Shown piece by piece: positions 45,674 through 52,592 of a DNA stretch of 64,000 bases. Positions within the stretch are counted from its first letter, which is position 1. The number at the start of each line of letters is the position of its first letter. A program made the position numbers and the translations under genes. This DNA is from an uncultured Acidobacteriaceae bacterium (GTDB lineage: Bacteria > Acidobacteriota > Terriglobia > Terriglobales > Acidobacteriaceae): the NCBI GenBank assembly GCA_903849645.1, contig CAINJJ010000015.1, positions 123,591-187,590 of the forward strand. The letters are read 5' to 3'. A model generated the notes under the pieces. That model did not search any database and was not told the origin of the DNA. It saw only the letters and a program-made list of their open reading frames with translations.

Positions 45674-46975
45674 CTAGCGCTCGGCGATTAGGTCCAGTAG
45701 GTTGAAGAACTCGGGGAAGCTGATGGCGGCCGATTCAGAGCCCTGGATGAGGGTGTCGCCCTGGGCGCGAAGGGCGGCGACGCTGAAGGCCATGGCGATG
45801 CGGTGGTCACCGCCGGAGTCGATGGTTGCGCCATGGAGGGTCTGGCCGCCGGGCACATCGAGGCCATCTTCGAACTCCTCGACTTCAGCGCCCATGGCGC
45901 GGAGGTTCTTGACGACGAGGGCGATGCGGTCGGACTCCTTGACCCGCAACTCCTTGGCGTCGCGGATGCGGATGCCGCCGCTGGTGTAGGGGCCGATGGC
46001 CGCCAGAACGGGCAACTCATCGATGAGCTGGGCGGCCAGCGCTCCGCTGATGGTGGTGGAGCCGAGGCCTTCGGCTGGGGCTGACACCTGGACCGTGCCA
46101 ACCAGCTCGGCGTTCTTCTCTTCGAGGTCGAGCACGCTGATGCGGGCGCCGAGAGCCGTCAGGACATCGAGCAGGGAGGCGCGGGTGGGGTTGAGGCCGA
46201 GCGCGTCGAGCACCAGGCTGGAGCCGGGGAAGAGGGCCGCCGCGCAGAGAAAGAAGGCCGCGGAAGAGATGTCGCCGGGCACGGCGGCATTGATGGCGCG
46301 GAGCTTCTGGGGTCCGGTGATGGAGACCGAGTCTAGGTCGCGGGTGAGGGTGGCTCCGAAGGCGCGAAGGGCGAGTTCGCTGTGGTCGCGGGTGCGGATG
46401 GCCTCCCGCACGGTGGTTGTTCCGGGGGTCTGAAGGCCGGCCAGCAGGACGCAGGTCTTGACCTGGGCGCTGGGGACCGGCGTGGTGTAGTCAATGGCCT
46501 GGAGCGGGCTTCCCTGGATGGTGAGGGGGGCGTGACCCTCGGTGAGGGTGAGGCGCGCGCCCATGGCTTCCAGCGGCTTGCGGATGCGCTCCATGGGGCG
46601 GCGGGAGAGCGAGGCGTCGCCGATCAGGGTGAAGGCGCCCTCCTGGGGAGCGAGCAGGCCGGAGATCATGCGCATGGTGGAGCCGGAGTTGCCGCAGTCG
46701 AGGGGGGACTCGGTGGGGGTAACGCGGCCGGCGACGCCGGTGACCTCGACGGAGCCGTCTTCAAGGCGGCTGACGCTGGCCCCCAGGGCCTTCATGCAGG
46801 CGAGGGTCGAGGCGCAGTCTGCGCCGGTGGAGAAGTTGGTGAAGCGGGAGACGCCCTCGGCAAAGGCGGCCAGCATGCCGTAGCGGTGGCTGATGGACTT
46901 GTCGCCGGGCAGGGCAAGGCTGCCGTACACATTGCGGGCGGGGCGGATGATGCGCTCTTCGGTGGCGGTATGCAA
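45674..46975 (-). CDS. aroA: 3-phosphoshikimate 1-carboxyvinyltransferase (EPSP synthase)
   Basis: This is the sixth step of the shikimate pathway, joining phosphoenolpyruvate to shikimate-3-phosphate. The 433-residue product has the substrate-binding LPGDKSISHR (Lys26, Ser27, Arg31), LDCGNSGSTMRMISGLL, SLSRRPMERI, PVPSAQVKTCVLLAGL, and the C-terminal IRDAKELRVKESDRI and GDHRIAMAF. The serine-containing GNSGSTMR replaces the GNAGTAMR of class I enzymes, so it looks closer to class II-type sequences; glyphosate tolerance cannot be judged from this. It is divergent from an ABC permease gene. Confidence 0.95.
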   Translation of the reverse strand: MHTATEERIIRPARNVYGSLALPGDKSISHRYGMLAAFAEGVSRFTNFSTGADCASTLACMKALGASVSRLEDGSVEVTGVAGRVTPTESPLDCGNSGSTMRMISGLLAPQEGAFTLIGDASLSRRPMERIRKPLEAMGARLTLTEGHAPLTIQGSPLQAIDYTTPVPSAQVKTCVLLAGLQTPGTTTVREAIRTRDHSELALRAFGATLTRDLDSVSITGPQKLRAINAAVPGDISSAAFFLCAAALFPGSSLVLDALGLNPTRASLLDVLTALGARISVLDLEEKNAELVGTVQVSAPAEGLGSTTISGALAAQLIDELPVLAAIGPYTSGGIRIRDAKELRVKESDRIALVVKNLRAMGAEVEEFEDGLDVPGGQTLHGATIDSGGDHRIAMAFSVAALRAQGDTLIQGSESAAISFPEFFNLLDLIAER

Positions 46976-47068
46976 GGCGGCTCCGGGATGAAACTCGATA
47001 TCAGTTCAAGTTTAGCGAATGGGGCGGGAGTTGGCCCGCGGCGGCTGATTTATGGTTGAAGCCAGACC

Positions 47069-48004
47069 ATGAAGCAGATTCTGACCCGCCTCGCGCTCAC
47101 CCTTCCCGTTGTCTGGCTGGTGGTGTCGTTGGTGTTTTTGCTCATCCACCTGGTGCCGGGCGACCCGATTCAGCAGATGCTGGGGGAGGGGGCGAGCCCG
47201 GCGGACGTCAGCGCGCTGCGGCACCAGTACTTTCTGGATCAGACGCTGGGGGCGCAGTACCTGCATTACTGGGCCGGGGTGCTGAAGGGTGACCTGGGCA
47301 GTTCGATCCGGCTGCACGACAGCGTGGCGCACCTGGTGGCGGCGCGGTATCCCTATACCCTGGCCCTGACGCTGACGGCGCTGGCGCTGGGCCTGGCGCT
47401 GGCCCTGCCCGCGGGGATTGTGGCGGCGGTGAACCGGGGGCGCTGGCTGGACCAGGCGCTGTCGGTGGTCAGCCTCTTCGGGCTTTCGGTGCCGGGTCTG
47501 GCGCTGGGGCCGGTGTTGATTCTGGTCTTCTCCATCCGGCTGGGGTGGCTGCCGGTGTCAGGCGCAAACGCCGGGGGAAGCGGAGCCATTGATGCGGCCT
47601 ACCTGATTCTGCCGTCGATTGCGATGGGAGCCTCGCTGGCCGCCATTCTGACGCGGATGGTGCGCACCGCGATGCTGGAGGAGCTGGGCCAGGATTACAT
47701 TCGCACGGCGCGCGCCAAGGGGCTGGGCGAGGCGGCGGTGGTGTGCCGCCATGCCCTGCCCAACGCCCTGGTGCCGATTGTGACCGTGGTGGGTTTGCAG
47801 TTTGGCGCGCTGCTGGCCGGGGCCATTGTGACGGAGACCATCTTCAGTTGGCCGGGCCTGGGGCGGCTGGTGGTGAGCGCCATCTCGAACCGCGACTATG
47901 CGCTGGTGCAGGGCTGCCTGCTGTCGATCGGCCTGACCTATGTGCTGGTGAACCTGCTGACAGATGTGGTTTACCGCTGGGTGAACCCCCGGATGCGGGG
48001 GTAG
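47069..48004 (+). CDS. Oligopeptide-type ABC transporter permease, DppB-like
   Basis: The 311-residue inner-membrane protein has the DppB/OppB layout: first helix and RLALTLPVVWLVVSLVFLLIHLVPGDPI, then GVLKGDLGSSI, and the EAA-loop sequence QDYIRTARAKGLGEAAVVCRHALPNALVP that contacts the ATPase. The expected partner, a DppC-like permease, lies 2 kb away on the opposite strand. No binding protein or ATPase is present, so the substrate is unknown. It starts about 90 bases from the aroA start, divergently. Confidence 0.92.
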   Translation: MKQILTRLALTLPVVWLVVSLVFLLIHLVPGDPIQQMLGEGASPADVSALRHQYFLDQTLGAQYLHYWAGVLKGDLGSSIRLHDSVAHLVAARYPYTLALTLTALALGLALALPAGIVAAVNRGRWLDQALSVVSLFGLSVPGLALGPVLILVFSIRLGWLPVSGANAGGSGAIDAAYLILPSIAMGASLAAILTRMVRTAMLEELGQDYIRTARAKGLGEAAVVCRHALPNALVPIVTVVGLQFGALLAGAIVTETIFSWPGLGRLVVSAISNRDYALVQGCLLSIGLTYVLVNLLTDVVYRWVNPRMRG

Positions 48005-48087
48005 AGCGGCTGCGGAAAAGGGGAGATTTCCGGTTTGAAGGGCTCGAAAGACATCTCACTGTGCTGTCTTGTTGAGCGCAGCGAAAC

Positions 48088-48508
48088 ATCTGCGGTTGCC
48101 TTCGTAACTTCCGAGTTGGCGGTGATATATGCGGGAGCGCAACCTAAACAATCGTCATCACAGCTACGCAGCTCTTGGCAAGAACTTCGGAAGCACTCGC
48201 GATGATCTCATCGTCAGCTCCCTTTACCCGAAGGTGGCGCTCTGGATCTGCCCAACTGCCGAAGCGAAGTGTAGGCGCCATTTCGGTATTTCCGCTTCGT
48301 GGTTTGATATAGCTTGCGGACCAAAGGTCTGAGATATCGACCACCAACACGTTGTGACTCAGGGAGTGAAGCAGGAATCGATGTTTCATAGGAATGAAGC
48401 CTTCTCTCGGGTCCGTTCCAGAATAGACCGCATCTTAGGGGCGTTCAGCCTGAGTCGTCACGAAACCGGAAGTAGAGCGCTTTGAAACTCCCAAAGGCAA
48501 CCGCAGAT
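48088..48508. repeat. Inverted 15-bp repeats flanking a lower-GC segment
   Basis: ATCTGCGGTTGCCTT at 48088-48102 recurs as its exact reverse complement at 48494-48508. Outside the arms the similarity continues imperfectly (GAGCGCAGCGAAAC against GAACGCAGTGAAGG). Hand counts give about 52-57% G+C for 48121-48240, lower than neighbouring genes. The segment contains one short open frame on each strand. Confidence 0.7.
48144..48389 (-). CDS. Small hypothetical protein in the lower-GC segment
   Basis: The open frame encodes 81 residues with a balanced composition (LLHSLSHNVLVVDISDLWSA, GADDEIIASASEVLAKSC) that looks more protein-like than most shadow frames here. I recognise no family, and the ATG lacks a convincing ribosome binding site. 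A 67-residue frame on the opposite strand overlaps it and cannot be excluded. It may be a remnant of transferred DNA. Confidence 0.3.
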   Translation of the reverse strand: MKHRFLLHSLSHNVLVVDISDLWSASYIKPRSGNTEMAPTLRFGSWADPERHLRVKGADDEIIASASEVLAKSCVAVMTIV

Positions 48509-48551
48509 CCTTCACTGCGTTCAGGATGATACGGCTGTGGGGAGAGTCAGT

Positions 48552-49457
48552 TTACTTCGCGGCGGGCTTTTGGGCCTTGGGCGGGGGGGCGCAGGCTTTC
48601 TGGCGGGCGTCGTCGCAGTTTTCCTTTTCAAGGGTGCAGGCGCGGGTCCTGTCCTTGAGCTTGGCGTCCACAAACATGGCATAGAGGCATTTGGACTCCT
48701 TGGCCACAAGCGGGTCGGTCTGGAGGGAAAGCCCAGTCTGATACCACTTCTCGGCCAGGGCGACCTTGTCGGTGGCGTCGTAGGCGCGGGCCAGGTCCCA
48801 GGCGTTGGACTCGTCCTTGGGGTCGAGGGCGGTGGCTCTTTGCAGGTAGGGAATGGCCTCCGCGGGCCTTTTGAGCCAGAAGAGGAAGCCGCCAATGTTG
48901 CCGAGCACCTCAGGGGAGTCGGGATAGTGCTTGTCGAGGACCTTGGTGAATTCGAGACCCTTGTCGAACTGGCCGAGGTCGGCCAGGCCCGAAGAGAAGC
49001 CCATCCACGCGCCGGGAACGTCGCGGCCATGGTAGACGGTGCAGCTCTCATCGAGGGCCTTGATCATTTGGTCATAGCGCGCGCCGAGGCCGAGGATGCG
49101 GAGGCGATCCTGGTGGAGCTTGATGCTCTGGGGCGCCAGCTTGATGCCGGCGTTGAAGTGTTTGAGCGCCTCATCGATGGCCACGGGCTGGTAGCTGCCG
49201 CGTTGGGTACCGTTGCCATCCTTGTCGCCCTGGACAATCATCATGCTGTGCCCGCAAAGGGAGACGTTGCCCAGGCAGCGCTGGGCTTCGGCCTGCTGTT
49301 CGGCGTCTTTGGAGGCGGCGAACCCGGTGCAGAGGGACTTCGCCTTTTCGCACTCATTCTTGTCTACGAGCTTGGTCCAACCCGAAAGGTCCCCCGACTG
49401 CGCCAGGCAACCTGCCGCGCCGAGAACCAAAACAGCCATTGCGATTTTTCTCTGCAT
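48552..49457 (-). CDS. Secreted TPR-like hypothetical protein
   Basis: The 301-residue product starts with a signal peptide (MQRKIAMAVLVLGAAGCLAQ) whose cysteine could be a weak lipidation site. Helical TPR-like repeats follow (AIDEALKHFNAGIKLAPQSIKL; GLADLGQFDKGLEFTKVLDKHYPDSP; FLFWLKRPAEAIPYLQRATALDP; WDLARAYDATDKVALAEKWYQTGL). The cysteine-containing ends and the tail APPPKAQKPAAK are unusual. The start at 49457 is chosen for the signal peptide. The function is unknown; it probably acts as a periplasmic scaffold. Confidence 0.75.
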   Translation of the reverse strand: MQRKIAMAVLVLGAAGCLAQSGDLSGWTKLVDKNECEKAKSLCTGFAASKDAEQQAEAQRCLGNVSLCGHSMMIVQGDKDGNGTQRGSYQPVAIDEALKHFNAGIKLAPQSIKLHQDRLRILGLGARYDQMIKALDESCTVYHGRDVPGAWMGFSSGLADLGQFDKGLEFTKVLDKHYPDSPEVLGNIGGFLFWLKRPAEAIPYLQRATALDPKDESNAWDLARAYDATDKVALAEKWYQTGLSLQTDPLVAKESKCLYAMFVDAKLKDRTRACTLEKENCDDARQKACAPPPKAQKPAAK

Positions 49458-49473
49458 GATAGAGCCGAAGGTA

Positions 49474-49962
49474 TCACAAATGGGGGTCAAGTTGAAGAAT
49501 GCGGGGCTGGAACTGCCCTTCGTGAATCTCCAGCAGGCCCACGGTGACCGGCAACTCAAAACGTCGCGGGCCGCAGGAGCCGGGATTGAAGTAAAGGACG
49601 CCGCTGCGGGTGTAGAAGTTGGGCACGTGGGAGTGGCCAAAGAGCACGGCGGCAAATTTGCCGGCCGCGGGGTCGAGGTGCAAAGTGCTCAAATCATGGA
49701 GCATATAGACGTAGCGGCCGGCGAAGAGCGCGACCTCGGTCTCGGGCAGCCTGCCGCATGGACCGGAGCGGTCCACGTTGCCGCGGATGGCCGTGACAGG
49801 GGCGATGCAGGCCAGTTGATCCAGGACCAAAGGGCTGCCGACGTCGCCGAGGTGGAGGATGTGTTCAACCCCGGCCAGGGCCTGGGCGACCTCGGGGCGG
49901 AAGAGGCCGTGGGTGTCACTGACGACGCCGATGCGGGTGGCGGATTCGATTGGGAGGCTCAC
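49474..49962 (-). CDS. YfcE-family metallophosphoesterase
   Basis: The 162-residue cytoplasmic phosphodiesterase has the full set of metal motifs: DTHG at residue 16, LGDVG at Asp40, GNVD at 62-64, and GHSHVP with His110 and His112. Family members cleave phosphodiesters such as bis-p-nitrophenyl phosphate in vitro; the natural substrate is often unknown. Its start overlaps the stop of the DppC-like permease gene (ATGA), so it is translationally coupled to it. It lies 16 bases ahead of the TPR-like gene. Confidence 0.92.
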   Translation of the reverse strand: MSLPIESATRIGVVSDTHGLFRPEVAQALAGVEHILHLGDVGSPLVLDQLACIAPVTAIRGNVDRSGPCGRLPETEVALFAGRYVYMLHDLSTLHLDPAAGKFAAVLFGHSHVPNFYTRSGVLYFNPGSCGPRRFELPVTVGLLEIHEGQFQPRILQLDPHL

Positions 49963-50834
49963 AGGCCCATCTCCAGGCGGGTTCTGGGGTCAAGGCGGTC
50001 GCGGAGGGCGTCGCCGAGGAGGTTGAAGCCGAGGACCGCGCCAGCCACCGCGGCAGCGGGGAAGAGCACGAGGTGGGGCGAGTCGAAGAGGTGGAGGCGG
50101 GCGTCGTTGAGCATGGAGCCCCAACTGGGCGCGGGAGAGGGGATGCCGAGGCCAAGGAAGGAGAGCGTGGCCTCGGCGAGGATGACTCCGGCCATGCCGA
50201 TGGCCGCCTGGACCAGGATAGGCTGCACGATGTTGGGCAGGATGTGGCGGGTGAAGATGCGCAGGCCGCCGGCTCCGAGGGCGCGGGCGGCGTCCACGTA
50301 TTCGCGGTCGCGGACGGACATGACCTGGGCGCGCACGAGGCGGGCGTAGCCCGCCCATCCGCCGATGGAGAGGGCCAGGACGAGGTTGAGGAAGCCGGGT
50401 CCCAGGAAGGCGGCGAAGGCGATGGCCAGCAGGATGCCGGGGAGGGCCAGGAAGGTGTTCATGGCGAAGGTGGTGAGGGCGGTGTCGATCCAGCCGCCGA
50501 GGTAGCCGGCCAGGCCGCCGATGGTGAGCCCCAGAGCCAGGGAGACGCTGACGACGCTGACGGAGACGGCGAGGGAGAGCCGGGCGCCCCAGAGCAGGCG
50601 GGAGAGGGTGTCGCGGCCCAGCTCGTCGGTGCCGGCCGGATGCGCGGCGGAGGGGCTCTGAAGGCGGTGCGGCAGGTCAATGGCCGCGGGGTTGGCGGGG
50701 GCGACCCAGGGAGCGGCGAGACCGCCGAGGACAAACGCGGCCAGGAGCAGGATTCCGACCACCGCGAGTGGCTGGCGGCGCGCGCGATGGAGCAGGCGCG
50801 GGAGCGGATTGGCCGCGATAAAATGCATGGGCAC
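49959..50834 (-). CDS. Oligopeptide-type ABC transporter permease, DppC-like
   Basis: The 291-residue protein has the DppC/OppC layout: N-terminal helix, the HPAGTDELGRDTLSRLLWGARLSL block, and the EAA loop DREYVDAARALGAGGLRIFTRHILPNIVQP. It ends RDRLDPRTR, the typical C-terminal tail. It would pair with the DppB-like permease on the opposite strand at 47069. No ATPase or binding protein is nearby. The start at 50834 (or the ATG two codons later) gives the normal N-terminus. Confidence 0.92.
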   Translation of the reverse strand: MPMHFIAANPLPRLLHRARRQPLAVVGILLLAAFVLGGLAAPWVAPANPAAIDLPHRLQSPSAAHPAGTDELGRDTLSRLLWGARLSLAVSVSVVSVSLALGLTIGGLAGYLGGWIDTALTTFAMNTFLALPGILLAIAFAAFLGPGFLNLVLALSIGGWAGYARLVRAQVMSVRDREYVDAARALGAGGLRIFTRHILPNIVQPILVQAAIGMAGVILAEATLSFLGLGIPSPAPSWGSMLNDARLHLFDSPHLVLFPAAAVAGAVLGFNLLGDALRDRLDPRTRLEMGL

Positions 50835-50881
50835 AGCAAGAATACAGCGACAGAGGAAGCGCGGCGGGGTTTAATCGGGGT

Positions 50882-51673
50882 ATGCAGACAATGCGGCAGG
50901 GATTGCTTTTGTTTCTACTGGCTACGGCGGGCGCGGCCTGGGCGCAGTCACTGGCAGCTCCACAGGCGGAGCGGCGTGTGGCAATCGATCCGCAGGCGTG
51001 GCGGCTGGTGCTGCTGGCCAACCAGGCTCGCAACGACAAGGGCGCGGGGACGCTGTGGTGGGACCCGGCGCTGGCCGCCTCGGCCCTGGAACACTGCCAG
51101 CGAATGGTGGCGGAGGGGCAGATTGCTCATCGCTATGGGGGCGAGGAGGGGCTGACCGAGCGGGCGGCGCGCGCGGGAGCGCACTTCAGCCTGATTGAGG
51201 AGAACATTGCCGTGGGCGCCTCCCCAGCCACCATTCACCAGGGATGGATGGATTCGCCCGACCACCGCGACAACCTGATGAACCCGAAGGTGGACCGGGT
51301 GGGCATTGCCGTGGTGGCCAGCCGGGGGGTGTTGTATGCGGTGGCCGATTACGCCCAGGCGGTGAAGGTGCGGACGACCGCCGAGGTGGAGGATGCGGTG
51401 GGCAGCCTGTTGCGCGCCCGGGGGCTGATTGTGGTTCCGGAGACGATGGAAGCGCGGGCCTATTGCGCGCATTCCAGGGAACTGAACGGGATTCTGGGGA
51501 ACAATCAGCCGACGTTTGCGATGGAGTGGCAGAACTCGGACCCGACGCAGTTGCCCAAGTCGCTGGAAGAGCGGCTCACGCCGGGCCTTCGCAAGGCGGC
51601 GGTGGGCAGTTGCGCGCCGCAGGATGTGGAAGGGGCGTTTACGGTGTACCGGGTAGCGGTTCTGCTTTATTGA
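50882..51673 (+). CDS. Secreted CAP (SCP/PR-1) domain protein
   Basis: The 263-residue product has a signal peptide (GLLLFLLATAGAAWAQ) followed by a bacterial CAP domain: LLANQARNDKGAGTLWWDPALAASALEHCQRMV, the HRYGGEEGL block, SLIEENIAVG, and the GWMDSPDHRDNLMNPKVDRVGIAVV signature. CAP proteins are extracellular and bind lipids or other ligands; the role in bacteria is mostly unknown. The C-terminal 100 residues have two cysteines and no recognised domain. It is divergent from the DppC-like gene, with about 50 bases between. Confidence 0.9.
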   Translation: MQTMRQGLLLFLLATAGAAWAQSLAAPQAERRVAIDPQAWRLVLLANQARNDKGAGTLWWDPALAASALEHCQRMVAEGQIAHRYGGEEGLTERAARAGAHFSLIEENIAVGASPATIHQGWMDSPDHRDNLMNPKVDRVGIAVVASRGVLYAVADYAQAVKVRTTAEVEDAVGSLLRARGLIVVPETMEARAYCAHSRELNGILGNNQPTFAMEWQNSDPTQLPKSLEERLTPGLRKAAVGSCAPQDVEGAFTVYRVAVLLY

Positions 51674-51751
51674 GGCTCATGGAGGGAATAGGCCGCGGGA
51701 GGTACTCGGGTCGAAGGGAAACGGAGAGGCTGGAGGAGAAGGACGCCACCT

Positions 51752-51850
51752 ATCGCGCCGCATTTCGGGGAGAACAAGTTCATCCGCCTGATGATTTTGC
51801 CGGAGATCGGCGGGCGCATTCAGACTGGGTTTGACAAGACGAGCCAGGGC
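51752..51850 (+). pseudogene. Remnant of a DUF5107-type gene
   Basis: In one plus-strand frame this short stretch encodes ENKFIRLMILPEIGGRIQTG followed by FDKTSQ. This matches the typical opening of the DUF5107 aldose-epimerase-like domain (pattern EN-x-Y/F-hydrophobic-R...LPE-x-GGRI...DKT). The similarity ends abruptly at both sides and there is no start codon or downstream domain, so this looks like a gene remnant in a 246-base intergenic gap. Confidence 0.5.
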
Positions 51851-51919
51851 GCAGTTCGACGATCTTCGGGTGGCGCTTTAGCGCGGTGCGCCCTTCGCGG
51901 CAGACCGGCCGGGCATGAA

Positions 51920-52486
51920 TCAGCGGGTGTGCTCTTCGGGCAAGGGCGTGACGGGAATGTGGAGGGCGGAGTTGAAGCGCGGGAAGAACTCGAAGGCGGC
52001 AATAACCGCGGTCAACTCGATCAACTCGTTCTGGCTGAAGTGCGCAGAAACGGCGTTCCATGCCGCGTCGTCGATGGCGTTGCCGCCTGTGTGAAGCAGG
52101 TCGGCGTAGCGGAAGCCGGCCTTTTCACGCTCGCTGAACGGGCCGTCCTCGTAGTGATCGAAGGCCTGAATCTGCTCGTGCGAGGCGCCGCGGAGTTTGG
52201 CCAGGTAACGGTGCGAGCTGACACAGTATTCGCATTCGTTCAGGGCCGAGACGCGCGTGGCCACCAGTTCCTTGTAGAAGGCGGGAAGCGCGCCGTCGCC
52301 CATGAGCGGCTTGAGCAGCGCGGCAAAACCCAGGGCCAGTTCCGGGGTGTTGGCCACGGCTTTGAACATATTGGGAACCACGCCGCGCTCGGTAAAGAGC
52401 TTGTCGTATACGGCGGCGACCGCGGTTGTCACTTCGCCGCGTTCCAGCAGGGCAACACGGGATTGTTCATAAGAGTGAAACGCCAT
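51920..52486 (-). CDS. AhpD/carboxymuconolactone decarboxylase-like peroxidase protein
   Basis: The 188-residue protein has the AhpD-type redox motif CxxC followed by histidine (CEYCVSSH; Cys85, Cys88, His92) in an all-helical fold. This is the pattern of uncharacterised peroxidase-related enzymes that reduce alkyl hydroperoxides. The C-terminal half (NELIELTAVIAAFEFFPRFNSALHIPVT) matches this family. GGAGCAGG lies close upstream of the ATG at 52486. It has no reductase partner nearby, so the function is inferred. Confidence 0.88.
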   Translation of the reverse strand: MAFHSYEQSRVALLERGEVTTAVAAVYDKLFTERGVVPNMFKAVANTPELALGFAALLKPLMGDGALPAFYKELVATRVSALNECEYCVSSHRYLAKLRGASHEQIQAFDHYEDGPFSEREKAGFRYADLLHTGGNAIDDAAWNAVSAHFSQNELIELTAVIAAFEFFPRFNSALHIPVTPLPEEHTR

Positions 52487-52592
52487 TTGCCTGCTCCATT
52501 CAAGATGAGACTGCGGTTATTGCCGCCGGTCCAGACAACCTGTGTCCCTGGTCGCCGTCAACGCGAAGCCTGCTCCAAAAACGCCCGGCCGG

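Noticed and set aside
48129..48332. 67-codon plus-strand frame in the lower-GC segment
   Set aside because: It overlaps the slightly more protein-like minus-strand frame and has no ribosome binding site. Neither is certain.
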